Origin: Trichococcus palustris
GTDB lineage: Bacteria > Bacillota > Bacilli > Lactobacillales > Aerococcaceae
Assembly (NCBI RefSeq): GCF_900114465.1
Contig: NZ_FOTD01000013.1
Span: 25,989 to 89,988 of the forward strand
Direction: 5' to 3'
DNA length: 64,000 nt
Shown: positions 45,908 to 57,283 of the stretch, one piece after another
How the letters are laid out: every line of letters begins with the position of its first letter
How positions within the stretch are numbered: position 1 is the stretch's first letter
The notes under the pieces: model-generated
Database searches by the model: none
What the model was told of the DNA's origin: nothing
What the model saw: the letters and a program-made list of their open reading frames with translations, nothing else
Program-made: the position numbers and the translations under genes

Positions 45908-47293
45908 ATGAGCACGCATTACACCGCGGATTTGCTGCCGAAAGAAAAAGTATTCCGTGATCCGGTCCACGACTACATCCACATCCAGCATCAAGTCATC
46001 ATGGATTTAATCAACTCAAGTGAATTCCAGCGGTTGCGCCGTATCAAGCAATTGGGCACCTCTTCCTTCACCTTCCATGGCGCAGAACATTCACGCTTCA
46101 ATCATTCCTTGGGTGTCTATGAAATTGCCCGCCGGATCTGCGACAAGTTTGTCCGTAATTATCCCAGCAAAGAAGCCGGGGACGGCTTATGGAATGACGA
46201 GGAACGTCTGGTGACGCTGTGCGCCGCCCTCCTGCATGACATCGGCCATGGACCCTTTTCCCATACGTTCGAAAAGATCTTTGCCACCGATCATGAAGCC
46301 ATCACGGTGGCCATCATCACTTCCCCGGATACGGAAGTGAATCGGATCCTGAGGAGGATCGGACCCGACTTCCCGAACCAAGTCGCCGCCGTCATAGCAA
46401 AAACCTACGACAATCCGCAGGTGATCCAGCTGATTTCCAGCCAGATCGATGCCGATAGGATGGATTACCTGTTGCGGGATGCCTACTACTCGGGCGTCAC
46501 CTATGGAACCTTCGATCTGACAAGGATCCTGCGTGTCATCCGGCCTTACAAAGAGGGGATAGCCTTCGATGTCTCCGGTATGCACGCGGTGGAAGATTAC
46601 ATCGTCAGCCGTTATCAGATGTATATGCAGATCTATTTCCATCCGGTATCGCGCGGCATGGAAGTGGTGCTCAGCCATCTGATGAAACGCGCAAAGGATG
46701 TCTACCTGGATGAACAGTCCGAATTCCAACATAGCGCAACCTTTTTGGTTCCCTTTTTCAAGCAAACGTGGACATTGAAAGACTATCTGCGCCTGGACGA
46801 TGGGGTCTTGACGACCTATTTCAACCATTGGATGGATGAGAAGGACCCGATTTTGAGTGACTTGGCGCACCGGTTCATCAATCGCCATCCATTCAAATCG
46901 GTCCGTTACCTGAAAGGCTGGGATGATGCCACCATCGAAAAAATGAGCACGCTCATCGAAAGGATGGGCTTCAACCGGGACTACTACACCGCGATAAACA
47001 ATAGCTATGATCTGCCCTACGATTTGTATCGTCCCAATCAAGCGACCACCAAAACCCAGATTGAACTGGTCCAAAAAAATGGCGCGTTCCTGGAGTTATC
47101 GCAGGCAAGTCCCATCGTCTCCTCCCTGACAGGCAAAATCCGGGGCGACGAGCGTTTCTATTTCCCGCGGGAAATCACGCATCCCGACGATGAAGAAGGC
47201 ATTAATTTATTTGAATCATTATCGCAAGCATTCCTTGCTTATATTGAGAATGATGAGATTTCACCACAAAAGAACACAGGAGGTTCGGTATGA
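45908..47293 (+). CDS. HD-domain phosphohydrolase (YwfO/EF1143-like)
   Basis: The 461-residue cytosolic product has an HD domain with the metal ligands in RRIKQLG-FHGAEHSRFNHS and the HD pair in LLHDIGHGPFSH, then SSQIDADRMDYLLRD. The layout matches the SAMHD1-like dNTP triphosphohydrolases such as EF1143 of Enterococcus faecalis. A role in dNTP breakdown is inferred from the family. The gene starts eleven bases after lipL and overlaps the HAD gene by four, so the three are coupled. Confidence 0.88.
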   Translation: MSTHYTADLLPKEKVFRDPVHDYIHIQHQVIMDLINSSEFQRLRRIKQLGTSSFTFHGAEHSRFNHSLGVYEIARRICDKFVRNYPSKEAGDGLWNDEERLVTLCAALLHDIGHGPFSHTFEKIFATDHEAITVAIITSPDTEVNRILRRIGPDFPNQVAAVIAKTYDNPQVIQLISSQIDADRMDYLLRDAYYSGVTYGTFDLTRILRVIRPYKEGIAFDVSGMHAVEDYIVSRYQMYMQIYFHPVSRGMEVVLSHLMKRAKDVYLDEQSEFQHSATFLVPFFKQTWTLKDYLRLDDGVLTTYFNHWMDEKDPILSDLAHRFINRHPFKSVRYLKGWDDATIEKMSTLIERMGFNRDYYTAINNSYDLPYDLYRPNQATTKTQIELVQKNGAFLELSQASPIVSSLTGKIRGDERFYFPREITHPDDEEGINLFESLSQAFLAYIENDEISPQKNTGGSV

Positions 47294-48096
47294 GTATTAA
47301 ATTGATTGCCATCGATATCGATGGAACATTGGTAGATCCGGAGTTTAAAATCACTCCCGAAGTAAAAGCAGCCATCACGGAGGCCCGTGAGAAAGGCGTC
47401 AAAATCGTACTGTGTACCGGCAGACCCTTGCCGGGCGTACAACGTTACATCCAGGAATTGGAATTGGATAAGGATGACGACTTCGTCATCACCTACAACG
47501 GTTCGTTGGTCTTGTCCACTTCAACAAATGAAGTGCTCGTTTCCCACACATTGGATTACAGCGACTTTGTCAAAATCAATGCATTGGCCGATAAATTCAA
47601 CGTCCATACCCATGGGATTGATAACGAAGCGATCTATACCGCAAACAAAGACATCAGCATCTTCACCACCCGCGAGTCATTCATTACGACGATGCCGATC
47701 CGTTACCGTTCGCTGGCTGAGTTGCCGGAAGACAAACTGTTCACGAAAATCATGTTCATTGATAACGCTGAATTATTGGAACAAATGATTCCGGAAATTC
47801 CGGCATCGTTCCATGAAGATTACGTGATTGTCCGCAGCGAACCGCATTTCTTGGAAGTCTTGAATAAAGACGCCGGCAAAGCGAGCGCATTGGTTGAACT
47901 TGCCGCCTTATTGAAGATCGATGCGGAAGACATCATGGCCATCGGCGACAATGAAAATGACCTCACTATGATCGAATATGCCGGTGTCGGCGTCGCCATG
48001 GGGAATGCGGTCGATAAAGTAAAAGAAGCCGCGGACTTCGTCACAAAATCGAATGCCGAAAGCGGCGTTGCCTTTGCGATCAGAGCCTACATTTAA
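47290..48096 (+). CDS. HAD hydrolase, Cof/YidA-type phosphatase
   Basis: The 268-residue product is a Cof-type HAD phosphatase. Motif I is AIDIDGTLVDPE, motif II CTGRPL, the type IIB cap lies in the middle, and motifs III and IV are KASALVELA and GDNENDLTMIEYAG. YidA-type members hydrolyse sugar phosphates with broad specificity. The ATG overlaps the stop of the HD gene and has AGGAGG upstream. It ends the lipL-HD-HAD unit, and a terminator follows. Confidence 0.93.
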   Translation: MSIKLIAIDIDGTLVDPEFKITPEVKAAITEAREKGVKIVLCTGRPLPGVQRYIQELELDKDDDFVITYNGSLVLSTSTNEVLVSHTLDYSDFVKINALADKFNVHTHGIDNEAIYTANKDISIFTTRESFITTMPIRYRSLAELPEDKLFTKIMFIDNAELLEQMIPEIPASFHEDYVIVRSEPHFLEVLNKDAGKASALVELAALLKIDAEDIMAIGDNENDLTMIEYAGVGVAMGNAVDKVKEAADFVTKSNAESGVAFAIRAYI

Positions 48097-48162
48097 GCTG
48101 AATTTGCAAACGGTGCAGCCTTTTGGAACCTAAATAGGGTTGGCCATAAGTAGCCAGCTGAT

Positions 48163-48211
48163 AAAAATAGGATGACATTTCAGGGATTTTCCTGGAGTCA
48201 TCCTATTTTTT
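48163..48211 (+). terminator. Terminator of the lipL-HD-HAD unit
   Basis: The stem AAAATAGGATGAC with its complement around a CC/GG inner stem is followed by six T residues. Confidence 0.85.
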
Positions 48212-48246
48212 CTTTTTGTTTTATCCATAATGAGTTTGGAAACATT

Positions 48247-48289
48247 CAAAAAATCACGAAGCGCCTTCCTATCGACCGCTTCGTGGTTT
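48247..48289 (-). terminator. Terminator of hxlR
   Basis: The stem CACGAAGCG with its complement is followed by six T residues on the minus strand, about 30 bases past the hxlR stop. Confidence 0.8.
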
Positions 48290-48317
48290 CATTGATAGAA
48301 CCGTTTGTGCCGTTTTC

Positions 48318-49921
<1,604 letters not shown>

Positions 49922-49925
49922 GATC

Positions 49926-50759
49926 ATGAGCCTTAAACGTATCGAGCAACATCGCTCTTTCAATGGGGAGCTGTGCAAGTACAGCCACTATTCGGAAGTA
50001 CTGCAATGTGAGATGACATTCAGCCTCTACTTGCCATCGAATGAAGAAATTAAGAAAATCCCTCTCATTTGGTGGCTATCCGGGTTGACTTGTACCGATG
50101 ATAATTTCAGTCAAAAAAGCGGATTCCAAAGGTTGGCTGAAAAACATCAAGTGGCGGTAATCATTCCGGACACATCACCACGCGGGGAAAATGTCCCTGA
50201 TGATGAAGCGTGGGACCTTGGACAGGGTGCAAGTTTCTATCTGGACGCTACCCAAGATCCCTGGGCTAAGCATTATAAGATGTATACATATATAACAGAT
50301 GAATTAACCGCCCTTGCGTCGACTTTGGTACCTCATTTTTCAGGAAAAGAAAGCATCATGGGCCACTCAATGGGCGGCCATGGCGCTTTAGTGATCGGCA
50401 TGAAAAATGCTGCGCGATTCCAAGCAATTTCCGCATTTTCTCCTATTTTAAGTCCTAGTCAAGCCCCGTGGGGAATAAAGGCTTTTACAGCTTATTTAGG
50501 TGAAGATAAAGCTTCCTGGAAAGAATGGGATGCTTCCGAACTAGTCAAAGAAGCCAGCGTCCCGCCTGTCCTCATTACGCAAGGGAGCCAAGATGCGTTT
50601 TATCCAAAACAACTGGAAGAAACTGTTTTCTTGAAGCATGCTCGGGAAAAGGATCGCGTAGTCCATTACACGAAAAAGGAAGGTTATGACCATAGCTATT
50701 TCTTTATCGCTACTTTTTTGGATGAACATTTCGCCTTCCATATGAATTACTTAAGATAA
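49926..50759 (+). CDS. frmB: S-formylglutathione hydrolase FrmB
   Basis: This esterase D-type serine hydrolase releases formate from S-formylglutathione. The 277-residue alpha/beta hydrolase has the nucleophile Ser in GHSMGGHGAL, a catalytic Asp in GSQDAFYP, and His in YDHSYFFIATF, the family end. The oxyanion-side segment is WWLSGLTCTDDNFS. GGGGAG precedes the ATG at 49926. It ends the formaldehyde operon. Confidence 0.95.
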   Translation: MSLKRIEQHRSFNGELCKYSHYSEVLQCEMTFSLYLPSNEEIKKIPLIWWLSGLTCTDDNFSQKSGFQRLAEKHQVAVIIPDTSPRGENVPDDEAWDLGQGASFYLDATQDPWAKHYKMYTYITDELTALASTLVPHFSGKESIMGHSMGGHGALVIGMKNAARFQAISAFSPILSPSQAPWGIKAFTAYLGEDKASWKEWDASELVKEASVPPVLITQGSQDAFYPKQLEETVFLKHAREKDRVVHYTKKEGYDHSYFFIATFLDEHFAFHMNYLR

Positions 50760-50795
50760 GTCTTTTTTGCAATAACATCTGTAATGGAAACAAAA

Positions 50796-50846
50796 GAAAA
50801 AGAGGAAGATGCTAGGTTATTTCCCTAGCGTCTTCCTCTTTTTTTG
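50796..50846 (+). terminator. Terminator of frmA-frmB
   Basis: The stem AGAGGAAGATGCTAGG with its complement is followed by seven T residues. Confidence 0.88.
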
Positions 50847-50908
50847 CTTTCGGCTGCGGGCTTATGCCCCGGCCACATTCATTATGCGTACTGTTCGGAG
50901 GGCGGCAT

Positions 50909-51091
50909 TCATTCCCCTGCGAATTCACCGTTTTTCGTCAGGTGTTGTTTCGATATTTCATTCAGGATGACGTGCACGCTCTCTTTTGATACGTTCGCAT
51001 TTTTGACGACCGCTTCCACTACATCGCGCATCAATCCTTGTTTTTGTTCGTCGGTACGGCCTTCCAGTAATTCAATATGTACATATGGCAT
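50909..51091 (-). CDS. 4-oxalocrotonate tautomerase-like protein
   Basis: The 60-residue product is a small tautomerase: after removal of Met it begins with the catalytic Pro (MPYVHIELLEGR) and ends in the LTKNGEFAGE region. The ATG at 51091 follows GAGGGA; the longer open frame would hide the proline and is wrong. Length fits the 4-OT family, which is hexameric. The substrate is unknown. It is downstream of an aminotransferase gene on the same strand. Confidence 0.88.
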   Translation of the reverse strand: MPYVHIELLEGRTDEQKQGLMRDVVEAVVKNANVSKESVHVILNEISKQHLTKNGEFAGE

Positions 51092-51169
51092 CGCTGTTTC
51101 CCTCTTTTCGTTTATTTTTCTTTTCAAATGGGAGTGTTCATCCCCTGAAAGGTTAACCTTTTTTCAGCA

Positions 51170-52327
51170 TCATTTGGCGGAGATATACTCTTTCAGGCGG
51201 CGCATCGCTTCGATGACCTGTTCGGTGCTTAAGGCATAACTCATGCGCACATAGCCTTCTCCGCCAGGTCCAAAGATCGATCCCGGCAACATGCCCACTT
51301 TGGCATTCATGCCCATTTCACGGCAGAACGCCTTTTCATCAGTTCCGAACTTGGCGGGTATTTTGGCGAAGACATAGAAAGCTCCGTCCGGTTCAGGAAC
51401 GACAAAGCCCATTTCCCTTAGGGCCGGAACGATGATGTCTTTTCTTTTCTCATACTCTTTGCGCATCTTTTCAACGTCAGCGGCACTGTTGCGGAACGCT
51501 TCCTCTGCGGCACGGTGGGATACCGTCACGCCCGTCGTCACCATCGTTTGATGGGCTTTGAATATGGCCGGAATCCACTTTTTATCTGCAGCCACTATCC
51601 CGACGCGCCAACCCGTCATCGCATAGGATTTGGAGACGCCATTCAGCAAGATCGTGCGGTCCGGCAGCATTTTCGCGATCGACGAATGTTTTGCACCGTA
51701 AGTCAATTCGCTGTAGATTTCATCGCTGATGACAAAAATATCGTATTTTGCGATGGCTTCAGCCAAGGCCTGCAACTGCTCCTCCGTGTAGGTGACGCCC
51801 GTCGGATTGCTTGGATAATTCAAGAAGATCGCTTTCACATTTTCGTTTTCCGCCATCGTTTTGTGCAGTAATTCCGGCGTCATCAGGAAACCGGTCTGTG
51901 AAGTATCGACTTCCACATTCTGGCCATAAGCGACCAATACCGCTTGTCCGTATAACGGGAAATAAGGGGATGGGATGATCACTTTTTCGCCTGGATTAAG
52001 CAGGCCTAGAACGACCGCATAAATCGATTCTGTCGCGCCGACCGTCATGATGATTTCCGTCTCGGGGTCATAGCTGACACCGTACCGATTTTCAAGAAAA
52101 TCACTGGCCGCTTTACGTACGCCAATTTCTCCCATTGAATGGGCATAATGGGAAGCGTTGTCTTCGATCGCTTTGATGGCGGCCGTTTTCACATTTTCCG
52201 GCATGTCGAAATCGGGTTCACCGATCGTCATCGGGATACATCCTTCGACGCTACGGAAAAGCCCGTCAAATTCGCGGATCTGGGATGGCAGAATCAAATC
52301 TAATTGTGCATTTGTGCTTAAAACCAT
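51170..52327 (-). CDS. PLP-dependent aminotransferase, class I (PatA/AspB-like)
   Basis: The 385-residue fold-type I aminotransferase has the PLP-binding landmarks TVGATESIYAV, NYPSNPTG, SDEIYSEL, and the Schiff-base Lys in GVSKSYAMTGWRVG. The C-terminal Arg is in YVRMSYA. The family includes aromatic and aspartate aminotransferases; PatA-like is the closest by pattern. The ATG at 52327 follows GGAGGATAT. It lies next to the methionine transport operon on the opposite strand, which could hint at a role in methionine or branched amino-acid turnover. Confidence 0.88.
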   Translation of the reverse strand: MVLSTNAQLDLILPSQIREFDGLFRSVEGCIPMTIGEPDFDMPENVKTAAIKAIEDNASHYAHSMGEIGVRKAASDFLENRYGVSYDPETEIIMTVGATESIYAVVLGLLNPGEKVIIPSPYFPLYGQAVLVAYGQNVEVDTSQTGFLMTPELLHKTMAENENVKAIFLNYPSNPTGVTYTEEQLQALAEAIAKYDIFVISDEIYSELTYGAKHSSIAKMLPDRTILLNGVSKSYAMTGWRVGIVAADKKWIPAIFKAHQTMVTTGVTVSHRAAEEAFRNSAADVEKMRKEYEKRKDIIVPALREMGFVVPEPDGAFYVFAKIPAKFGTDEKAFCREMGMNAKVGMLPGSIFGPGGEGYVRMSYALSTEQVIEAMRRLKEYISAK

Positions 52328-52589
52328 TTTTATATCCTCCATTCTTCTATAGGAGCCCGTCTCTCTTCCAACCTGCATTGAAAAAAGGTGGCCATCCTTT
52401 TCTAACTTTAAGGTTCAACAACCCCTAGTTTCTCATATAATTTTAATACTAACAAGAATACGACGAATACCTTCAAAAGTCAACGGTTATAAGGCATTCC
52501 CCTTGATCCGGCCACCTTCCGAGGAAACGGAATCGGACCATCATTAAAATTTCTCATCTTTTTTAATTTTTCTGTTGACAAAGAAATGT

Positions 52590-52920
52590 GGATTGGTTAT
52601 AGTTATCACATCCAAAAAACACAACGAAAAGAAGAGTAAATCGTCTCATTCCTTTATTAGAGAGCTTGGTCAGGTGAAAGCAAGCAAGGAATACATGGTT
52701 GAAGATGGTCTTGGAGTGGCTTGTCCGAAAGTTTTCTTAAGGGCAGGACGGGAGCGCCCGTTACAGTGTCACAGTATAGCTTGCAGCAATTTGCGGGTGT
52801 ACTGGCTAAGGCAAAAACAGCGATGTTTTTGTAAACTAAGGTGGTAACACGAGATTGAACTTTGACCTCTCGTCCTTATCTTTCACATAAAAGATGTGAT
52901 GGATGGGGACGGGAGTTTTT
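52590..52920 (+). promoter_or_regulatory. Met T-box leader, first of two
   Basis: The S-turn AGTA appears in GAAGAGTAAATCG near 52635. Opposite it GAAG is followed by specifier ATG at 52705-52707. The T-box core AAGGTGGTAACACG lies near 52837-52850, and its TGGT can pair with the ACCA end of tRNA-Met. A terminator stem (CTCTCGTCC / GGGGACGGGAG) follows with seven T residues near 52915. The stretch 52328-52590 before it holds no gene. Confidence 0.88.
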
Positions 52921-52929
52921 TTATTTTTA

Positions 52930-53222
52930 TCAGCAGTAAACGCAGTGAAGAGGAAAGTAAAGATCTGGATGTATGACAGCGAGCCTGGGTTGATGAGAAC
53001 AGGTATACAGAAGGGTTTTGAAAATGGCCTCAGAGCGGGGAGGATGAGCTTCTTAATGAAGTAAATCCTCCCAGGAGCACCCTTTATCGTGCAAGAGTGG
53101 AAAGCTATCCACTCGCAAAGGAATCTCGCCGTGAGGAAGATTCGAACAAAGGTGGTAACACGATGCATCCGCATTCGTCCTGAACGTCATATTTATTGAT
53201 GTAGGATGGGTGCTTTTTTTAT
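52930..53222 (+). promoter_or_regulatory. Met T-box leader, second of two
   Basis: The S-turn AGTA lies near 52956 in GAAAGTAAAG, with GAAA followed by specifier ATG at 53024-53026. The core AAGGTGGTAACACG is at about 53149-53162. A terminator, GCATCC...TCCT / AGGATGGGTGC, ends in seven T residues near 53219. This is a complete second T-box right after the first, so both must be occupied by uncharged tRNA for full readthrough. Confidence 0.88.
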
Positions 53223-53241
53223 TATCAAGGAGGAAAGACAA

Positions 53242-54318
53242 ATGATCAGTTTACAGAGTATCTCGGTAACATTTAAAACGGATAAAAATAAAGCCGTCCA
53301 CGCCGTCAAAAACGTTTCATTGGAAGTGGATAAAGGCGATGTATATGGAATCGTCGGCTACAGCGGCGCCGGCAAGAGCACCTTGGTCAGGACAATCAAT
53401 CTATTGCAACGACCAACCGAAGGAAAAGTCATCGTAAACGGAAAAGACATCATGGCTTTGAGCGACAAGGAGCTGCGCGAATCACGCAAGAAAATCGGGA
53501 TGATCTTCCAGCATTTCAACCTGATGCGTTCCCGCACGATTTACGACAACGTTGCCTTCCCCTTGAAGAAGTCTTCATTGAGTAAAGGCGAAATTCACCA
53601 AAAGGTTACCGAATTGCTATCATTGGTCGGTCTATCCGAAAAAGCGAAAGCCTACCCTTCCCAATTATCCGGCGGGCAGAAGCAGCGGGTGGCGATTGCC
53701 AGAGCTTTGGCGAACGATCCGGAAGTGCTGCTTTGCGACGAAGCGACCAGCGCCTTGGACCCGAAAACAACCTCTTCCATCCTGGAATTATTGAAAGAGC
53801 TGAATAAGAAATTGAACCTGACGATCGTCATCATCACGCATGAGATGCAAGTCGTCAAAGAAATCTGCAATAAAGTTGCCGTGATGGAAGATGGTCATGT
53901 CATTGAACGCGGCTCTATCCTGGACATTTTCACAAAGCCGCAAAATCAATTGACGAAAGACTTCATCGATACCGCCACCCATGTGGAGCAAGGGATCGAA
54001 ACGGTCATCACCCACCCTACCCTTTTGAACCTGAAGGAAGACGATGTGTTGACGAAGCTCTCCTTCGTCGGCGGCTCGACAAGCGAACCGTTGATCGCCA
54101 AGCTGGCGAATTCATTCAACGTCCAAGGCAATATTCTTTTCGGGAATGTCGAAATTCTGCAGGATACACCGGTCGGAACGCTGTTGCTGGTACTTAGCGG
54201 CACACCGGAATCCGTGACAAGAGCTATCCGTTATCTACAAGACAACGACGTCTCTGTTGATATCATCACAGCTGAAACCATCGCCGAAAAGAAAAATAAA
54301 GGAGGAGACGAAGAATGA
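53242..54318 (+). CDS. metN: Methionine ABC transporter ATPase MetN
   Basis: MetN drives methionine uptake. The 358-residue product has Walker [10 protein letters not shown], signature LSGGQKQR, Walker [13 protein letters not shown], and a C-terminal NIL domain (about 270-345). In MetN the NIL domain binds methionine and inhibits transport when methionine is high. AAGGAGG precedes the ATG at 53242. It overlaps metI by four bases. The Met T-box pair directly upstream confirms the substrate. Confidence 0.96.
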   Translation: MISLQSISVTFKTDKNKAVHAVKNVSLEVDKGDVYGIVGYSGAGKSTLVRTINLLQRPTEGKVIVNGKDIMALSDKELRESRKKIGMIFQHFNLMRSRTIYDNVAFPLKKSSLSKGEIHQKVTELLSLVGLSEKAKAYPSQLSGGQKQRVAIARALANDPEVLLCDEATSALDPKTTSSILELLKELNKKLNLTIVIITHEMQVVKEICNKVAVMEDGHVIERGSILDIFTKPQNQLTKDFIDTATHVEQGIETVITHPTLLNLKEDDVLTKLSFVGGSTSEPLIAKLANSFNVQGNILFGNVEILQDTPVGTLLLVLSGTPESVTRAIRYLQDNDVSVDIITAETIAEKKNKGGDEE

Positions 54319-54995
54319 ACGAATTATTGACAAAACTTCTGCCAAACGTCTCTAAGATTTGGGATGAAGTATGGCTCAGCACGTGGGAAACCTTGTACAT
54401 GACCTTGATTGCCGCTTTGATTGCCGGCGTTTTGGGTGTCATTTTAGGGGTTATCCTGTTGGTGACCCAAGAAGGCGGCCTTTTGGAAAATAAAGTCAGC
54501 TATGGGGTATTGGACAAATTGGTGAATATCTTCCGTTCACTGCCTTTCATCATTTTGATGGCTTTGATCGTGCCGTTTACCCGCTTCATCGTCGGGACAT
54601 CGATCGGAACAACCGCTTCAATCGTACCTTTGGTGGTAGCGACCGTTCCCTTCTACGCCCGCCAAATCCAAAACGCCTTGGTTGAAGTCGACCCTGGTGT
54701 CATCGAGGCGGCCGAAGCGATGGGTGCCAGCCCATGGGATATCATTTTCCGCGTCTATCTGAAAGAAGGCTTGGCAGGCATCATCCGCGTTTCATCCGTT
54801 ACGATCATCAACCTGATCGGCTTAACGGCGATGGCCGGCGCTATCGGCGGAGGCGGCTTGGGTAATCTGGCCATCACCCGCGGATACAACAGATTCCAAA
54901 ATGACGTGACGCTTGTCGCAACGATCATCATCCTGATCATCGTATTCATCAGCCAAGCCATCGGCAATGCACTCGTTAAAAAAGTAAGCCATTAA
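54315..54995 (+). CDS. metI: Methionine ABC transporter permease MetI
   Basis: The 226-residue product is the membrane part of the MetNIQ importer, with five predicted helices and the coupling motif [25 protein letters not shown] lies before the ATG inside the metN end. It is followed by a small repeat element and the two metQ genes. Confidence 0.96.
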   Translation: MNELLTKLLPNVSKIWDEVWLSTWETLYMTLIAALIAGVLGVILGVILLVTQEGGLLENKVSYGVLDKLVNIFRSLPFIILMALIVPFTRFIVGTSIGTTASIVPLVVATVPFYARQIQNALVEVDPGVIEAAEAMGASPWDIIFRVYLKEGLAGIIRVSSVTIINLIGLTAMAGAIGGGGLGNLAITRGYNRFQNDVTLVATIIILIIVFISQAIGNALVKKVSH

Positions 54996-55010
54996 ATATT
55001 AGAAAAACGT

Positions 55011-55116
55011 TCCAAGCCCGCTCTGCCTCGACAGAAATAATAAGGTATGTCTTGGCTCGCAGAGCCAAGAGGACCCTTCATCTTTATTCCGAGAGGCAGG
55101 CTTGGAAAGCTAGACA
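55011..55116. repeat. Dispersed hairpin element, short copy
   Basis: It shares CAAGCCCGCTCTGCCTCGAC, TATGTCTTGGCTC, GAGCCAAGAGG and GGCAGGCTTGGA with the element at 30809-31039. Outer ends are partly complementary and the inner hairpin TCTTGGCTC / GAGCCAAGA is perfect. It lies between metI and the first metQ and could affect mRNA stability or polarity. Confidence 0.68.
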
Positions 55117-55175
55117 ACTTTATTATTGGAAATTATTGACTAAAAAAACAAACAAAATTTGGGAGGAAATCAATT

Positions 55176-56027
55176 ATGAAAAAGAAAGACTTATTATTCT
55201 CTGGTGTTGCAGCACTGACTTTATTCTTGGCAGCTTGCGGCGGTGGCCAAACGACCGCTGATTCTTCAAAGGAGGCAGCCACTTCCGCTGCGGAAACAGT
55301 AAAAATCGGTGTAGTCAGCGAAGTGGAAGTTGATGTGTGGAAAGATGTGGCCAGCCGTTTGAAAAATCAAGGCATCGACCTGGAAGTCGTCCAATTCAGC
55401 GACTATGTGCAACCGAACGTAGCCTTGACGAACGGCGATATCGATCTGAATGCCTTCCAACATATTGCCTATCTGAAAGACTTCAATGCCAACAACAATT
55501 CGGACATTACACCGATCGGATTCACTTATATTTCCCCGCTTGGATTGTATTCTGAAAAAGTGACCGACTACAAAGATATTCCTGAGGGCGCCAAAATCAC
55601 GATTCCCAACGACGTAACGAACGGCGGCCGCGCCCTATTGCTGTTGCAAGCAATCGGCTTGATCAAAGTGGATGAAGCGAAAGGGACTACGCCAACGGTA
55701 AGCGACATCACCGAAAACCCTAAAAATGTCACTTTTGAAGAATTGGATGCGGCACAAGTCGCTCGTTCTCTTCCGGATGTGGACGCAGCGGTGATCAACA
55801 CCAACTACGCGACAGACTCAGGACTGGATCCTAAAAAAGATTCCTTATTCTTGGATACAGACAACATCGCAGCCGTAGCCGATGTCTACAAAAATGTTGT
55901 AGCAGCCCGCGCTGAAGATGCAGACAATGCAACCTACAAAAAAATCGTCGCTGAATACCAGACCGATGCAACAGCAGCCAAGATTGAAGAGGTTACGAAA
56001 GGCAATGACGTCCCAGCCTGGAAATAA
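55176..56027 (+). CDS. metQ: Methionine-binding lipoprotein MetQ, copy 1
   Basis: The 283-residue product is an NlpA-family substrate-binding lipoprotein. A signal peptide ends in the lipobox LAAC (Cys21), so it is anchored outside the membrane. The NlpA landmarks are AFQHIAYL, NDVTNGGRALLLLQ and AAVINTNYA. GGAGG precedes the ATG. It is followed by a close paralogue, so this operon has two binding proteins for one transporter. Confidence 0.95.
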   Translation: MKKKDLLFSGVAALTLFLAACGGGQTTADSSKEAATSAAETVKIGVVSEVEVDVWKDVASRLKNQGIDLEVVQFSDYVQPNVALTNGDIDLNAFQHIAYLKDFNANNNSDITPIGFTYISPLGLYSEKVTDYKDIPEGAKITIPNDVTNGGRALLLLQAIGLIKVDEAKGTTPTVSDITENPKNVTFEELDAAQVARSLPDVDAAVINTNYATDSGLDPKKDSLFLDTDNIAAVADVYKNVVAARAEDADNATYKKIVAEYQTDATAAKIEEVTKGNDVPAWK

Positions 56028-56120
56028 CAAAAAGCTAGTTTAAAATATGGTTTAGACTCACGTTTGCAGTGCGTGATTTAAATAAAAAAATATAAGATGG
56101 ATATCTTAGGAGGAAAATAT

Positions 56121-56975
56121 ATGAAGAAGAAAAGTTTATTAGGCGGTATCATTCTCTCAGCATCTCTATTCTTAGCGGCATGCGGCAGCACAGGCTCGAC
56201 AACAGCCTCATCCGAGGCTGTCTCATCAGCGGCAACCGAACCGACAACCGTAAAAATCGGTTTGGTAAGTGAGTCGGCAGTTTCAATTTGGCAAGCGGTG
56301 GCTGATCGTTTACAAAAGCAAAATATCGATTTGGAGATTGTCAAATTTACGGACTACAACCAACCGAACATCGCCTTGCAAAATGGCGACATCGATTTGA
56401 ACGCTTTCCAACACATAGCGTTCTTGGATAACTATAACGCCAATAACAATGCTGATTTGACGCCGATCGGATTTACATTCGTTTCGCCACTAGGCATCTA
56501 CTCAGATAAATACACTGACTACAAAGAAATCAAAGATGGCGACACCATCGCTATCCCGAATGACGTAACAAACGGCGGCCGTGCGTTATTGCTGTTGCAA
56601 GCCATTGATTTGATCAAGTTGGATAACGCAACCGGCACAACCCCTACCGTAAGTGATATCGTGGAAAACCCTAAAAACCTGAACATCCAAGAATTGGATG
56701 CAGCCCAATTGCCACGCTCCCTTCAAGATGTAGGTGCTGCAGTCATCAATACAAACTTCGCTGTCGATGCTGGACTTGTCCCGACAAAAGATGCCCTTTA
56801 CTTGGATACAGAAAACATCCAAAAAGTATTGGATATCTACAAGAATGTTATCGCAGCCCGCGCTGAAGATGTGGATAACGCAGTCTACAAAAAAGTTGTA
56901 GCTGAATATCAAACAGAGGAAACAAAAGCATTGATTGCCGAAACAACAAAAAATACGGACATCCCTGCTTGGTAA
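56121..56975 (+). CDS. metQ: Methionine-binding lipoprotein MetQ, copy 2
   Basis: The 284-residue product is a paralogue of the preceding gene, sharing AFQHIAFL, the NDVTNGGRALLLLQ block and the same overall layout. It also has a lipobox, LAAC, at the end of its signal peptide. The ATG at 56121 follows AGGAGG. The two copies have clearly diverged, which suggests different ligands, such as D- or L-methionine, its sulfoxide, or small peptides; this is inference. Confidence 0.94.
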   Translation: MKKKSLLGGIILSASLFLAACGSTGSTTASSEAVSSAATEPTTVKIGLVSESAVSIWQAVADRLQKQNIDLEIVKFTDYNQPNIALQNGDIDLNAFQHIAFLDNYNANNNADLTPIGFTFVSPLGIYSDKYTDYKEIKDGDTIAIPNDVTNGGRALLLLQAIDLIKLDNATGTTPTVSDIVENPKNLNIQELDAAQLPRSLQDVGAAVINTNFAVDAGLVPTKDALYLDTENIQKVLDIYKNVIAARAEDVDNAVYKKVVAEYQTEETKALIAETTKNTDIPAW

Positions 56976-57037
56976 GCCTCTTCACAAAGATATTTTCCGT
57001 TCCGGATCAAGCATGACCAAATACGAAATTTAAGATT

Positions 57038-57080
57038 AGCATCAAGCCGGCGTGTTTCATTCACGCCGCCCTTGATGCTA
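57038..57080 (+). terminator. Strong hairpin after metQ copy 2
   Basis: The stem AGCATCAAG...CGGCGTG with its complement is long and GC-rich. A short T-rich stretch follows (ATCTTTAT), so termination is partial at best. Confidence 0.6.
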
Positions 57081-57085
57081 TCTTT

Positions 57086-57190
57086 ATATACAAAACCATC
57101 GTCTCCTACTATCAATCGGAAGGAACTGCCAAAGTGATCTCTGAAGCATCAAAAGGATTACAATTCCCAGTATGGGAAAAAGCCGAATAA
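57086..57190 (+). pseudogene. C-terminal remnant of a third metQ
   Basis: In frame before a TAA at 57188, the translation reads YKTIVSYYQSEGTAKVI and then LQFPVWEKAE. This matches the end of both MetQ proteins (YKK-VAEYQT, then a short helix and PAW). No start or N-terminal part is present, so a third copy has been mostly deleted. It lies between the second metQ and the amidohydrolase. Confidence 0.65.
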
Positions 57191-57221
57191 GCTGATACCC
57201 GGGTTTATGGATTACCATCTA

Positions 57222-57252
57222 CAAGCGGAATTTCGAGGAATTCCGCTTTTGT
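57222..57252 (+). terminator. Hairpin before the amidohydrolase
   Basis: AAGCGGAATT / AATTCCGCTT around a six-base loop is followed by TTGTT. It lies 35 bases before the next start and may reduce readthrough from metQ. Confidence 0.6.
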
Positions 57253-57283
57253 TATCTATTTTATTTGGAAAGGAAGTCATCAC

